From assembly GCA_028288725.1 (NCBI GenBank), contig JAQGIC010000019.1, forward strand, positions 1-64,000: DNA of 64,000 nt, given 5' to 3'. This document shows, piece after piece, positions 54,236 to 63,357 of this stretch; positions within the stretch are counted from its first letter, which is position 1; every line of letters starts with the position of its first letter. Below the pieces are notes generated by a model. It was given only the letters and a program-made list of their open reading frames with translations, did not search any database and was not told the origin of the DNA. The position numbers and the translations under genes were made by a program. This stretch comes from Rhodospirillales bacterium (lineage in GTDB: Bacteria > Pseudomonadota > Alphaproteobacteria > ATCC43930 > CGMCC-115725).

Positions 54236-56029
54236 TCAGGCAACCCGACGATCGGCCGTATCGCCCCCGACCGCCTCGGCATAGAGCGCACGAAAGCCGG
54301 GTTGGCGGGCGAGCAAGTCGTCTAGGCCGCCGGCATCGACGATGCGGCCCTCGGCCAGGAAGACGATCTCGTCGAACCGATCGAGCAGATGCAGCCGATG
54401 GATCGACGAGACGATGCAGGCCGTCTCGAACGCCGCGAACAGATTGTCGTAGACCGCGGCCTCGGTCGCCGGGTCCAGGCTGCTGGTCGGCTCGTCGAGC
54501 AGCAGCAGCGGCGCATCGCCGGCGGCCAGGATGGCGCGGGCCAGGGCCAGGCGCTGACGCTGACCACCCGATAGATTGGCGCCGCGCTCCTGCACCGGGG
54601 CCGCGAGTCCACCCGGCAGCAGCTCCAATACCCGATCGAAGCGGGACAACCGGCAGGCCCGCGCGACCTCCTCATCGCCCCGAACGATGCCGAGCGTGAT
54701 GTTCTGCAGCACGGTGCCCTCGAATAATTGCGGCTCCTGCGGGATCAGCATGCCGAGGCGGCCGAGTTCGCGGGAGTGCAGTACGTCGGCGCCATCGACG
54801 GTGATGGCCATCCGATCGGGCGTGCGCAGCCCCGCCAGCAGCGTCAGGATCGTGCTTTTGCCCGAGCCGCTTTCGCCGACCAGTGCCACGCGCCGGCCGC
54901 GGGCCAGACCGAGCGAGACCTCGCTCAACACCGGCCGATCGGCCCCGGCATGAGTAAAGCTCAGGCCGTTGATCTGGATCCGGCGCCAATGGGGCGGCAC
55001 GGTCGCCTCGACCGGCTTTGCCGGCTCTTCGCGCAGCAGATCGCCCAGCCCGCCGAAATCGACGTGATAGCGCACCAGCGCCTGCAGGTTGCCGGCCATG
55101 GACGAGACGACGCCGCCGGCCTGCTGGGTATATTGATAGGCCGCGAGCAGGCTGCCGACCGCGATCGAGCCCGTGAGGCGCCAGGACAGAAAGCCGTAGA
55201 GCAGCACGACGCCGGTGCGCATGAAGGCATTCAACAGATCGACCGCGCACCATTTGCCCTCATTGACCCGGATCAGGCGCGCCAGGGGCCCGAACACGGT
55301 TTCGAGCCGGTCGGCTACGGTTGCCTGCGCCGGCTGTTCCAGCCGCAGGGTCAGGATCGTCTGGGCATTGCCCAAGCAATCGATCAACGAGGCCGCATAG
55401 CGCCGCTCCGCCTCGTTCTGGGCCCGGACCAGCGCCACCACGCGCTTATCGAAGCGCATCATGATCGCGAAGATCGCGAGATAGCCCAGGATCGCGGCGG
55501 TACCGACTGCCCACGACAGCACGCACAGCGCCAGGATCGGTCCGATCAAGGCGACAGCGCTCTGGATGTAGATGAAGGTGTTCTCGGCGAAGGCGTGGAG
55601 TGCGGTCACTGCGCGGGTCAGGCGGTCGATGGTCTCGCCCGAATGGGTCCGGTCGTGCCAGGCGAGCGGCAGAGACAGTGCGTGGCGCACGGTCGCGGCC
55701 GCGACCCGTCGGCGCACCTGCAGCGCCACCGAGCGTTCCAACACCCGGGCCGGCCCATGCAGTGCCCAGGACAGGAGCGCGGCGCCCAGTACCAGGCCCA
55801 TGAACTGGACCGCACCGATCAGATTGGCCTCGCCGCCGCGCTGGACCGCGTCGATCGCCCTGCCGAACAGCAAGGGGATGGCGAGCATGACGACCTGCGC
55901 GCCGGCCAGCAGCACGAGATAGACCAGCAAGCTGAGGCGCCGCCCGGCGGCCGCGCGCCAGAGTGCCCGGGGCAGTCGTAGGAATCCTTCGACCGCCAAC
56001 ACGCGCGCGTCGAATTCACTGTCGTCCAT
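54236..56029 (-). CDS. ABC exporter, fused permease and ATPase
   Basis: The 597-aa half-transporter has an N-terminal six-helix membrane domain (about 30-320) and a C-terminal ATPase with Walker A GESGSGKST, signature LSGGQ, Walker B LLLLDEPTSSLD and the H-loop SSIHRLHLL. It would work as a homodimer, as MsbA and CydD/C-type proteins do. The glucan exporter NdvA group is one possible relation, but I cannot fix the substrate. No partner half-transporter gene is nearby. Confidence 0.87.
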   Translation of the reverse strand: MDDSEFDARVLAVEGFLRLPRALWRAAAGRRLSLLVYLVLLAGAQVVMLAIPLLFGRAIDAVQRGGEANLIGAVQFMGLVLGAALLSWALHGPARVLERSVALQVRRRVAAATVRHALSLPLAWHDRTHSGETIDRLTRAVTALHAFAENTFIYIQSAVALIGPILALCVLSWAVGTAAILGYLAIFAIMMRFDKRVVALVRAQNEAERRYAASLIDCLGNAQTILTLRLEQPAQATVADRLETVFGPLARLIRVNEGKWCAVDLLNAFMRTGVVLLYGFLSWRLTGSIAVGSLLAAYQYTQQAGGVVSSMAGNLQALVRYHVDFGGLGDLLREEPAKPVEATVPPHWRRIQINGLSFTHAGADRPVLSEVSLGLARGRRVALVGESGSGKSTILTLLAGLRTPDRMAITVDGADVLHSRELGRLGMLIPQEPQLFEGTVLQNITLGIVRGDEEVARACRLSRFDRVLELLPGGLAAPVQERGANLSGGQRQRLALARAILAAGDAPLLLLDEPTSSLDPATEAAVYDNLFAAFETACIVSSIHRLHLLDRFDEIVFLAEGRIVDAGGLDDLLARQPGFRALYAEAVGGDTADRRVA

Positions 56030-56164
56030 GGCGGCTCTCGTCTCGGAAACCAGGCGACCGTCAAGACGGCGGCCGCGAGACGAATGAGGCCCGATCGCGA
56101 TTAAAGGATGGTTGAAACCGGTATGGAACGACAGCGCATCTGACCGGCGCCGATCGCATCCCGC

Positions 56165-56353
56165 TCAGGACGCGATGGCAATCCGCATCGGGGCGGCTGT
56201 CTGGATACGGAGCCAGCCGAGGACGCCACGCGCCCGCAGGATCTCGACCGGCAGCGCATTCGGGTGCAGCCGCTGACGGCGCAGCAAGGGGCTGCATCGT
56301 TCGACCGCTTGCCAGAACGCGCCGAAACGGTCGAGACGGCAGAGTTCGGTCAC
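56165..56353 (-). CDS. Possible small protein (62 aa)
   Basis: A GTG-started frame begins 20 bases after the esterase stop on the same strand, with GGAG upstream. The product is Arg/Leu-rich with no recognised motif and no signal. Composition alone does not separate it from a chance frame, so this is weak. Apart from it, the 56030-56372 interval holds no visible gene. Confidence 0.25.
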   Translation of the reverse strand: MTELCRLDRFGAFWQAVERCSPLLRRQRLHPNALPVEILRARGVLGWLRIQTAAPMRIAIAS

Positions 56354-56372
56354 CAGGGCCGCCCGCTCCGGC

Positions 56373-57494
56373 CTATTTGCCGCCCATCAATCCAGCAGCC
56401 CGCAACGCCTTGTTGATAACGGCGCCGACGTCGAAGCGTCCGGGTTCGGGCATCGGTGGCGACGAGCGTCGGGCTTGCGTCGGATGTTCGACTGCAGCAT
56501 TGGCGACACGGTGCTCCAAGAGCCCCCATGAGCGGGCGATCACCGCAGTCGAGGAAATTCCTACGTCCAGGACGTGTGGGCCAGGAACACCGCATCGCTC
56601 GTCTGGGTCGGGTGCCGTCGAATCGATCGGCGTGCCGTGGCCCATACCGGTAATCGAATATGCTTCGACCACCGGCTTTCCATCCATCAGCCAAACGCGA
56701 CGAGGGAAGCCCGAGACCTTGTTCTTGATACTCGGCTCGGCGAGACATCCGTGAACATCGAGCCATTGCTTGACGGATTCCTCGGCGTTGCTCGGCTTCA
56801 CCGTCGCATCGGCAGTGCCATGCCAGACCTGGACGCGCGGCCAGGGCCCGGTATGCGGCGAAGCCTTCCGGACCATGTCACCCCAGACCCGCTTCGTCTG
56901 GGCCCCGCCTTGGAACATTGCGGCCAGGGCTTCCTGTGTGTTCGTCGCGCAGCCATAGGGAAGCCCCGCGATAATGGCGCCTGCCGCAAAGACATCCGGA
57001 TAGCAGGCAAGCAGGGTTCCCGTCATGGCACCCCCTGCGGAGAGGCCCGTCACGAACACGCGGCGGCGATCCAAGCCGTGCTCGCTCACCATCCGATCGA
57101 TCATCTGCCTGATCGAAAGCATCTCGCCCGCATCCCGCCGGGTATCCTCCGGCTGGAACCAGTTGAAGCATAGGTTGGGATTGTTCGATCGCTGCTGCTC
57201 GGGAAACAGCACGGCGAAGCCGAACTCGCGGGCGAGCGTCGACCAGCCGGCACCCCGATCGTAGCTCGCTGCGGTCTGGGTGCAGCCATGAAGCACGACA
57301 ACGAGCGCGGAACTCGGCGGGAGGAAGTCGGGCACGAAGCTCCGCATGAGCAGGTTGCCGGGGTTCGATCCGAAGTCCGGAGTGTCTATCAGGGGATCGT
57401 TGCCGGAAGACCTGGGCTTCGCGGCACCGTTCATCGCTTCGAACTGCTTGCGGTAGCGGGCAAAATTTATGAGCGTGTCGCCGAGGGGGGGCAT
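56373..57494 (-). CDS. PHB depolymerase-type esterase
   Basis: The 373-aa protein is an alpha/beta hydrolase of the esterase_phb family. It has the oxyanion HGCTQTA region, nucleophile GLSAGGAMT, CFNWFQPEDTRRDAGE and a late GMGHGTPID with the catalytic His. No signal peptide is evident; the first 30 residues (LINFARYRKQFEA) are typical of this family's cytoplasmic or Tat-independent members. It may act on polyester or on feruloyl/acetyl esters. The Pro-rich C-terminus is probably flexible. Confidence 0.82.
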   Translation of the reverse strand: MPPLGDTLINFARYRKQFEAMNGAAKPRSSGNDPLIDTPDFGSNPGNLLMRSFVPDFLPPSSALVVVLHGCTQTAASYDRGAGWSTLAREFGFAVLFPEQQRSNNPNLCFNWFQPEDTRRDAGEMLSIRQMIDRMVSEHGLDRRRVFVTGLSAGGAMTGTLLACYPDVFAAGAIIAGLPYGCATNTQEALAAMFQGGAQTKRVWGDMVRKASPHTGPWPRVQVWHGTADATVKPSNAEESVKQWLDVHGCLAEPSIKNKVSGFPRRVWLMDGKPVVEAYSITGMGHGTPIDSTAPDPDERCGVPGPHVLDVGISSTAVIARSWGLLEHRVANAAVEHPTQARRSSPPMPEPGRFDVGAVINKALRAAGLMGGK

Positions 57495-57653
57495 ATCGGT
57501 TCTCCAGGATGAAGTCGCTTCCCGGTGGTTTCGAACCCAGGTTCCGCTGACACCCCTCCAACAGCTCGAACGCAACTTTGGTTGCAGTGCAACATGGCGA
57601 TGGGTGCTGGGCGCGACGGCCTCGCCTCCTTCGGGACGCCGCGGTGTCACCGG

Positions 57654-58850
57654 TCACGCCGCCAGCGCATAGCGTCGGCAATGTTCCAGATAGGCGCGTT
57701 CGTGGGTCGCGACCAGATCGACCACGCTGGCCCAGAGCCAGGACGGCGCGTCCAGGCTCCTCGAACGATTGCGCTTGAGTTCCTCCAGCCATGCCGAGCC
57801 GCCCAATGTCCCCATCTGCCGCGCGTGGGCGCGTCCAACGACCGTCGACAGGTAGCGGGCGACGCTCATGGCTTCGGTCCGCGTCAGATGTTCGATGTCC
57901 AGCTTCAGGTCCTGAGGCAGCAGCTCTCGAATGAACACCGCCTTGTCGAGCAGGCGGCGAGCCAACATCCGGTCGCCCAGGAACGGCGACATGTGACGGG
58001 CGCCTTCGACCACACGCTCGGCATTGTCCCGGGGCATCTTCGCTTCTTGGCTGCGGGGGGCCGCGGTGGCGACGGCCTCCTTAACGTCGACCAGGCAATG
58101 GCGTGCGTCTTTGCCCTCGCCGACCTCTACGAGCACCGCAAAGCGCATCAGACCGAGGGAACTGCACCCCTTCCGCCAAAACGCGGCATCCATGACTTTG
58201 ATCGGAGCCTCGTCGTCCCGTGATCGCAGCGAGGTCATCAGATGGTGAATGCCGCCGTCGGAGAACAGCTCCCGGATTGCGGCGCCTTCGCGCGGCGCCA
58301 GTGGCCAGAACCGCTTGCCGAGCGGAATGGTCGGCTCGATGCCCTCGATGCGCTCGTCGGCCAGGTGCTTCCAGGAACGCCCGGCGGCGCGACGGAGCGC
58401 CAGTTTCACCAGATCGGGCGTGGTGCTTGCCGTACTTTCGTCGACGAAGGCTTCCTCGTAGCCCTCCATCATGTGCTCGAGCATGTGGGCGGTCGTTATT
58501 CCGGAAAGATCGGAACCGCGCGCCGCCATGGCCAGGGAGAGCCCGAGGCGAACCAGGTCGTGGGCAGGGTTGCCGATGACCGTCTGGTCCAAGTCGCGGA
58601 TTTGAATGTCGATCAGCCCTTCGGCGCTGGCGACCGGCCCAAGGTTGCCGACATGGCAGTCACCACAGATCCAGACGGGGGGACCTTCCGGCAATGCTGC
58701 CCGATCCGACCGCTCGAGCCATTCATAGAACTTTACCGTGCTGCCGCGGACATAGGCATGCGCCGATTCGGACATTTTTTCATTGCGATGGGCGATAAGG
58801 CGGGCAGACCGGTCCTCGGGCCTCGCGAATTGATCTGGGGGCTTTGCCAT
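57654..58850 (-). CDS. DUF2252 family protein
   Basis: The 398-aa protein belongs to DUF2252, which has a protein-kinase-like/aminoglycoside-phosphotransferase-related fold. The key stretch VWICGDCHVGNLGP near residue 77 and IQIRDLDQTVIGNPAHDLVRL near residue 98 match the catalytic and metal-binding loops of such folds. The C-terminus contains YLSTVVGRAHARQMG, also a family signature. Function is unknown. A candidate stress promoter lies upstream. Confidence 0.85.
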   Translation of the reverse strand: MAKPPDQFARPEDRSARLIAHRNEKMSESAHAYVRGSTVKFYEWLERSDRAALPEGPPVWICGDCHVGNLGPVASAEGLIDIQIRDLDQTVIGNPAHDLVRLGLSLAMAARGSDLSGITTAHMLEHMMEGYEEAFVDESTASTTPDLVKLALRRAAGRSWKHLADERIEGIEPTIPLGKRFWPLAPREGAAIRELFSDGGIHHLMTSLRSRDDEAPIKVMDAAFWRKGCSSLGLMRFAVLVEVGEGKDARHCLVDVKEAVATAAPRSQEAKMPRDNAERVVEGARHMSPFLGDRMLARRLLDKAVFIRELLPQDLKLDIEHLTRTEAMSVARYLSTVVGRAHARQMGTLGGSAWLEELKRNRSRSLDAPSWLWASVVDLVATHERAYLEHCRRYALAA

Positions 58851-58899
58851 TGAGTGAGGGCTCTTTCGGGGATGGCGACTGGAGACGAGGCCAGCGTCC

Positions 58900-58925
58900 A
58901 ACCCCGCGCTCGACCGTTCAGTTCC
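58900..58925 (-). promoter_or_regulatory. Candidate EcfG-type stress promoter
   Basis: On the minus strand it reads GGAAC, 17 bases, GGTT, one base off the EcfG consensus. It lies 50 bases before the ATG of the DUF2252 gene. Short motif, so chance is possible. Confidence 0.35.
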
Positions 58926-58966
58926 TCGGTCCCATTCAGGGCCGACCGACAGACAGACAAGCCCCG

Positions 58967-59245
58967 TCAGGTGAACGGGAGCTTTTGAGCTGTTCGGCCT
59001 TCGGCGAGACTTCGCCAGGCCCTTACCGCCTCGGTCTTGGCTCGGACGAACGTGTCGGCCCGACCGGTTGCGATGGGCGCCTCGTTATTGGGGGGGCCAA
59101 AAATTTCCCAGCGGATTTCTTCCGGCCAGGCACCGTCCGCTGCGATCTGGACAGCGACCAATTCGTACTCCTCGACCGTCAGTCGCTCCGCCCGGATCGC
59201 CATCGGCCGTTCTGTATCGATCTGCCAGGGCAACTCGTCTGCCAT
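58967..59245 (-). CDS. Small hypothetical protein (92 aa)
   Basis: A soluble acidic protein with LTVEEYELVAVQIAADGAWPEEIRWEIFGPP and an Ala/Arg-rich C-terminal helix. The composition looks like real coding sequence and the aromatic spacing suggests a small alpha/beta fold, but I recognise no family. It follows the ElaB-like gene by 11 bases on the same strand, so they are probably co-transcribed. Confidence 0.55.
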   Translation of the reverse strand: MADELPWQIDTERPMAIRAERLTVEEYELVAVQIAADGAWPEEIRWEIFGPPNNEAPIATGRADTFVRAKTEAVRAWRSLAEGRTAQKLPFT

Positions 59246-59256
59246 CTCGCGGATTG

Positions 59257-59466
59257 CTAGACCCGCCTACCCAGAAACCATCCGATCGATAGCGCGATCG
59301 CGACGGTTTGAAGCGGCTTTTCGCGCGTCTGAGCCTCCACCAAATCCATGAGGGAGCGTCCCAGAGATTTCACGTCTCCTCCGAGGCGATCCGCCTCCTG
59401 CCGCACGGCACGCAGCTTTGCCGTCTTGTCTGGGTTTCCCATGTCGCCCTTGAGATCGTCCGCCAT
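59257..59466 (-). CDS. Small ElaB/YqjD-like membrane protein
   Basis: A 69-aa protein with an amphipathic N-terminus (KLRAVRQEADRLGGDVKSLGRSLMDLVEAQTREKP) and a C-terminal hydrophobic segment ending GWFLGRRV, the layout of DUF883 tail-anchored proteins linked to stress and stationary phase. The start is chosen at MADDLKG with GGAGG upstream. It shares this layout with the 74-aa protein at 8579-8803. Confidence 0.65.
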   Translation of the reverse strand: MADDLKGDMGNPDKTAKLRAVRQEADRLGGDVKSLGRSLMDLVEAQTREKPLQTVAIALSIGWFLGRRV

Positions 59467-59600
59467 CGTCTTCGCCTCCCGGTGTTGCTGATCCAAGCGC
59501 CAGCCGGGACGTTCGTTCCACACAATGACGATGCCGCTGCGTTTCGAAGCAGGCCGGAACCCTTGCACAACTCTCTACGGCGGCCTTGATCGCTCGCCGC

Positions 59601-59625
59601 GGAACCGCATGACCGTCAACGGGTT
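59601..59625 (+). promoter_or_regulatory. Candidate EcfG-type stress promoter
   Basis: GGAAC, 16 bases, GGTT on the plus strand, 78 bases before the ATG of the transglutaminase-like gene. One base off the consensus CGTT. Evidence is the motif and position only. Confidence 0.35.
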
Positions 59626-59702
59626 GATGCTGCGGCATTCAGGTCGCGTCCCCCGACCGCCGGGCAGCGATGAGGCCCAACGATCCTTGGAGGTCCGTTC
59701 AA

Positions 59703-60794
59703 ATGAAGCTCCGCGTCGGCTATGAACTCGTCTACGACTGCGGTCAGCCGACGCCGATGATGCTGATGTTGAATACGCACCATTCCAGGGCAGAAGACGT
59801 CCTTAGCCCCGACATCCTCCGGACCGATCCGCCCGTTCCGGTCCGCCAGTACCGCGATGGGTTCGGCAACCTGTGCAGTCGCATCGTCGCGCCCCAGGGC
59901 CGGATCACCCTGTCGACCGAGGCTTTGCTCGATGTGCCGGGCGAGCACGAGGCGATGGCGGTCGGTGATTGGCAGCAGCCCGCCGAGGAGCTGCCGGACG
60001 ATACGCTCGTCTTCCTGCTCGGGAGCCGCTATTGCGAGACCGACCTGCTGTCGAACACGGCCTGGCAGAGGTTCGGCCATTTGCCAGGCGGGCTCCGCCG
60101 CGTCCAGGCGATCTGCGACTGGGTTCACGATCACATCGTCTTCAGCTACGCCGACGCCCGGCCGACACGGACCGCCTGGGAAGCCTATAACGAGCGCTCC
60201 GGCGTTTGCCGGGATTACGCCCACTTGGCCATGACGCTGTGCAGGGCGCTGAACATTCCGGCGCGTTATTGCACGGGATACATCAGCGACGCCAACTTAC
60301 CGCCGACCGACGCGCCGATGGATTTTTGTGCCTGGTTCGAGGCCTACATCGGCGGCAAATGGGAGACCTTCGATCCACGCAACAACGCCCCAAGGACCGG
60401 ACGTGTCCTGATGGCACGGGGCCGGGACGCTGCCGACATTGCGATCAGCAACAATTTCGGCTCGACGACGCTGATTAAGTTCCGGGTCGTATGCGAGCCT
60501 GTCGAAGAGACCGACCATGCGGCGATGCCATCGTCGGCTGAAGTCGCATACGCGAGTTCGAACGGCGACGTCTGGCAGGTGATCCGCGATCCGTCGGCGG
60601 GACGGACATCGGTTCGCCATGTCCCGAATGGTCCGTCCGGCGGCTGCGCGAAGGAGTTCGGTGCCGATGAGTTTCTGGCCGCGGCGGGTCCCGGCCCCGA
60701 GTACGCAGCCGTCCGCCGCTGCATCGAGAAAGTCGCCGAGCGGGTGAGCGACATGGGCTTCCCCGACAGGCTCGTGGAATGGCATGATGACTGA
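59703..60794 (+). CDS. Transglutaminase-like protein with extra C-terminal domain
   Basis: The 363-aa protein begins with a bacterial transglutaminase N-domain and has the papain-like core with the nucleophile in GVCRDYAHLA (Cys near 170) and TFDPRNN as the Asp region. The motif that often carries the catalytic His reads DFCAWFEAY, with Cys in that place; I recall relatives with Ser there, so the His may lie elsewhere. The last ~100 residues (from GDVWQVIRDP) form a separate small domain that I recall as a stand-alone protein elsewhere. Intracellular, no signal seen. Confidence 0.8.
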   Translation: MKLRVGYELVYDCGQPTPMMLMLNTHHSRAEDVLSPDILRTDPPVPVRQYRDGFGNLCSRIVAPQGRITLSTEALLDVPGEHEAMAVGDWQQPAEELPDDTLVFLLGSRYCETDLLSNTAWQRFGHLPGGLRRVQAICDWVHDHIVFSYADARPTRTAWEAYNERSGVCRDYAHLAMTLCRALNIPARYCTGYISDANLPPTDAPMDFCAWFEAYIGGKWETFDPRNNAPRTGRVLMARGRDAADIAISNNFGSTTLIKFRVVCEPVEETDHAAMPSSAEVAYASSNGDVWQVIRDPSAGRTSVRHVPNGPSGGCAKEFGADEFLAAAGPGPEYAAVRRCIEKVAERVSDMGFPDRLVEWHDD

Positions 60795-61089
60795 GGCTAT
60801 CGGATGGTTTGCCGCTATCGCCCTGCTGATCACAGTCGGTCGGCAGGTCTACACGCAATGGCGCGACAAGACTTGTGCGGGCGTTTCAAGCTGGCTCTTC
60901 GTCGGGCAGATCACCGCCTCGGTCGGCTTCGTCGTCTACAGTTGGCTACTCGGCAACTGGGTATTTGTCGTCACCAACGGCGCCATGCTCGTGGTCGCCG
61001 TTCTGGGCCAGGTCATCTACTTAAACAACAAAGGGCCCGACGATGCGTCGTCTCACGCGATTGCCGGACCCGTGACTCGCCAGAACTAG
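60784..61089 (+). CDS. PQ-loop (SemiSWEET-like) membrane protein
   Basis: A 101-aa protein with three hydrophobic helices (GWFAAIALLITVG, WLFVGQITASVGFVVYSWLL, VVTNGAMLVVAVLGQVIYL) as in SemiSWEET/PQ-loop proteins. The usual Pro-Gln of the loop is not clear: the matching region reads GRQVYTQWRDKTCAGVSSW. Members form dimers that move small sugars. The start overlaps the transglutaminase stop by 11 bases. Two adjacent ATGs cannot be distinguished. Confidence 0.75.
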   Translation: MMTEAIGWFAAIALLITVGRQVYTQWRDKTCAGVSSWLFVGQITASVGFVVYSWLLGNWVFVVTNGAMLVVAVLGQVIYLNNKGPDDASSHAIAGPVTRQN

Positions 61090-61120
61090 CTGGCGTCCTG
61101 CCGATGCCGGGGCACCCGGG

Positions 61121-61327
61121 GTGCGGGATGCGGTGCCGTTCTACTTTGTCGCACTCATCTTTGCGGCGGTTGCCTTCGCTTCTATAGTGTCTCTCATGCC
61201 CGGTGTTTTTCTCTTCCGAACGGCCGAGGGCCTTGTCGGCCTGCTCACGCTCGGAGAGAAAGCGATCCTCGAGCTGTTGCTGGGCACCATTGCGGATGGT
61301 GCCATTGGGAGAGCCGGCGCACCATGA
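61121..61327 (+). CDS. Possible small membrane protein before ndh
   Basis: A GTG-started 68-aa frame with a hydrophobic N-terminal helix (FYFVALIFAAVAFASIVSLM) and a second moderately hydrophobic part. Its stop overlaps the ATG of the NADH dehydrogenase gene in an ATGA, the kind of coupling seen for real pairs. No family is recognised and the ribosome binding site is poor, so it may be spurious. Confidence 0.4.
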   Translation: MRDAVPFYFVALIFAAVAFASIVSLMPGVFLFRTAEGLVGLLTLGEKAILELLLGTIADGAIGRAGAP

Positions 61328-62640
61328 TCGACAAGAAGAAGACGCAGATCGTCATCGTCGGCGGCGGGGCCGGCGGGCTCGAGTTGGCGAGGCGGCTGGG
61401 CGCCAGGTACGGCCGGAAGGCACACGACATCATTCTCGTCGACCGCAACCGCACCCATATCTGGAAGCCGCTGCTGCATGAGGTCGCGGCCGGTTCGCTG
61501 GACGCCAACCTCGATGAAGTCGGCTATCCGAGCCACGGCCATCGCTGGGGCTACCGCTTCTTCTACGGTGCCCTCGAAAGCATCGATCGCGAGGCGTGCA
61601 CGATCACGCTTGCGCCGCTGCTCGACGAGGACGGCAGCGAACTGATCGGCCGCCACACAGTCCGCTACGACTACCTCGTCGTCGCGATCGGATCGCGGGC
61701 GAACGACTTCGGCACGCCGGGCGTCCGGCAGAACTGCATCTTCCTCGACGACCGGCGGGCGGCGGACCGGTTCCGCAACCGGCTGCTCAACCATTGCCTG
61801 CGGGTGTCGCTGGCCATGGGCCGCGATGCCGCCCCGGACGCCTATGTGCGGATCGGCATCGTCGGCGGCGGGGCGACCGGCGTCGAGCTGGCCGCCGAGC
61901 TCTACAATGCGGCCTCGGCCCTGCAGCAATACGGGCTCGAAGTCTTCGACGAAAGACGGCTGAAGGTCGTGCTGATCGAGGCGGGACCGCGCATCCTGCC
62001 GGCACTGCCGGACAAGCTCGCCGCCGCCGCTACGGCCGAGCTCGAGAAGCTCGGCGTCAGGGTCCTGGCGAATACGCGGGTGACCGAAGTATCGCCCGAT
62101 GCGATCCATGCGTCGGGCGAACGCATCCCCTGCGACCTCATGGTCTGGGCCGCCGGGGTACAGGGTGCCGACATCCTCGACCAGATCGGCGGGCTGGAGA
62201 CGACCCGGTCCTGCCAGCTCGTCGTGCGGCCGACGCTGCAGACGAGCCGCGACGACCGGATCTTCGCGCTCGGCGACTGCTGCTACTGCCGGCTGCCCGG
62301 CAGCGAGCAGCCCGTGCCGCCCCGTGCGCAGTCGGCCCACCAGATGGCGGCGACGGTCGGGCGCAACCTGGATCGGCTGATGCGCGGCAAGCCGCTCGTG
62401 TCCTACGTCTACCAGGACCATGGCTCGCTCGTGTCGCTCAGCCGCTTCTCGACGGTCGGCAGCCTGATGGGCAATCTCGTCGGCGGGCGGATGGCCGTCG
62501 AAGGCCGCCTGGCACGGTTCGTCTATCTGTCGCTCTATCGCATGCACCTGCTCGCCATCCATGGCTGGCTCAAGGGCACGGCGCTCATCGTGGTCGGTCA
62601 CGTCAACAGGATCGTCCGACCGCGATTGAAGCTGCACTGA
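61324..62640 (+). CDS. ndh: Type II NADH dehydrogenase (FAD oxidoreductase)
   Basis: The 438-aa flavoprotein has an FAD-binding IVIVGGGAGGLELAR near the N-terminus, a second Rossmann motif IGIVGGGATGVELAAEL (NADH) near residue 180 and the C-terminal IFALGDCCYC FAD motif. The C-terminal amphipathic part (RLARFVYLSLYRMHLLAIHGW) would attach it to the inner membrane, where it passes electrons from NADH to quinone without pumping protons. A short GC hairpin follows the stop. Confidence 0.88.
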   Translation: MIDKKKTQIVIVGGGAGGLELARRLGARYGRKAHDIILVDRNRTHIWKPLLHEVAAGSLDANLDEVGYPSHGHRWGYRFFYGALESIDREACTITLAPLLDEDGSELIGRHTVRYDYLVVAIGSRANDFGTPGVRQNCIFLDDRRAADRFRNRLLNHCLRVSLAMGRDAAPDAYVRIGIVGGGATGVELAAELYNAASALQQYGLEVFDERRLKVVLIEAGPRILPALPDKLAAAATAELEKLGVRVLANTRVTEVSPDAIHASGERIPCDLMVWAAGVQGADILDQIGGLETTRSCQLVVRPTLQTSRDDRIFALGDCCYCRLPGSEQPVPPRAQSAHQMAATVGRNLDRLMRGKPLVSYVYQDHGSLVSLSRFSTVGSLMGNLVGGRMAVEGRLARFVYLSLYRMHLLAIHGWLKGTALIVVGHVNRIVRPRLKLH

Positions 62641-63016
62641 GCGTCGGGGCGCCGACGCGGCCTTGACCGCGATCGAGACAAGCAAGCAGCGGCTCGCCCT
62701 GTTCGGGATCGATTGGACCCAAGGGCACGAGGATTCCACATTATGAATCATGTCTTGGATCGTAACGGCAGCGCCTGCCGATTGCCGTCGGCGGCGAGCC
62801 TGCCATGTAGTCGATGCCGCCTCAGGATCGTGGGGCTGCTTTCCAGAAAACGGGAGGGGCCATGATCGGCGCCGGTTGTGAGTCCCGGAAATGCTTTTTT
62901 GTTTTAAAATCTCGCGGACGATAGCTGTTCTACGTGGCGGCCCGATTTGGTAAGCTTTCACAGGCTGGTTCTTCGTTATGATCTGCGTCGGCGATTTCGG
63001 TCAGCGGGTTTCGGCA
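62641..63016. other. Stretch without a supported gene
   Basis: It begins with the hairpin GCGTCGG-ggcg-CCGACGC directly after the ndh stop, possibly a transcript end though no T run follows. Around 62890-62910 lies an AT-rich patch (CTTTTTTGTTTTAAAAT). I see no reading frame with recognisable content here. Confidence 0.5.
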
Positions 63017-63190
63017 TCAGATCGTCCGCGTTTTGGGCCCCGCGTTCTGATAGAGTTGGTCGCCGATGATCATGAAGGCCATCGGATCGATATCGGACTT
63101 ATGCCCTTGGGCGAACCCATCGGTGCATAACCCTTCGTATTCGGGCTCGTAACGGCTGGGGTGCTGGAGGAAGGCTTGCTCGGCACGCCG
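63017..63190 (-). pseudogene. YHS-domain protein remnant
   Basis: On the minus strand the frame reads AEQAFLQHPSRYEPEYEGLC, then GFAQGHKSDIDPMAF and LYQNAG before a stop, clearly the C-terminal half of a YHS-domain protein (normally about 150 aa with a signal peptide). The expected upstream part, with the metal-binding segment and the start, is missing or scrambled. About 170 bases with no gene separate it from the next gene. Confidence 0.55.
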
Positions 63191-63357
63191 CGTCCGCCAG
63201 TTGCTTCTGGGACAAGCACAGCCTGCTGGCTGCCGGAGGTCACCGGAGTTGCGAAGCTACCTTTGACAGCGACAACGGCAAGACATGGTCGAAATCTCGA
63301 ATTATCCCGAGCACAGACGTTGTAAATTCTCGGTGAACTCGTGAAGAGGATGGATCC

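Noticed and set aside
54728-55981. Plus-strand frame opposite the ABC exporter
   Set aside because: Antisense shadow; His/Gln/Arg-rich without domains.
59467-59560. GGAAC element before the ElaB-like gene as an EcfG promoter
   Set aside because: The spacing gives GCTT or CTTG in the -10 place, two or more mismatches, so it was not called.
61141-62961. Long minus-strand frame opposite ndh
   Set aside because: Shadow of the high-GC ndh gene; composition not protein-like and no domain.
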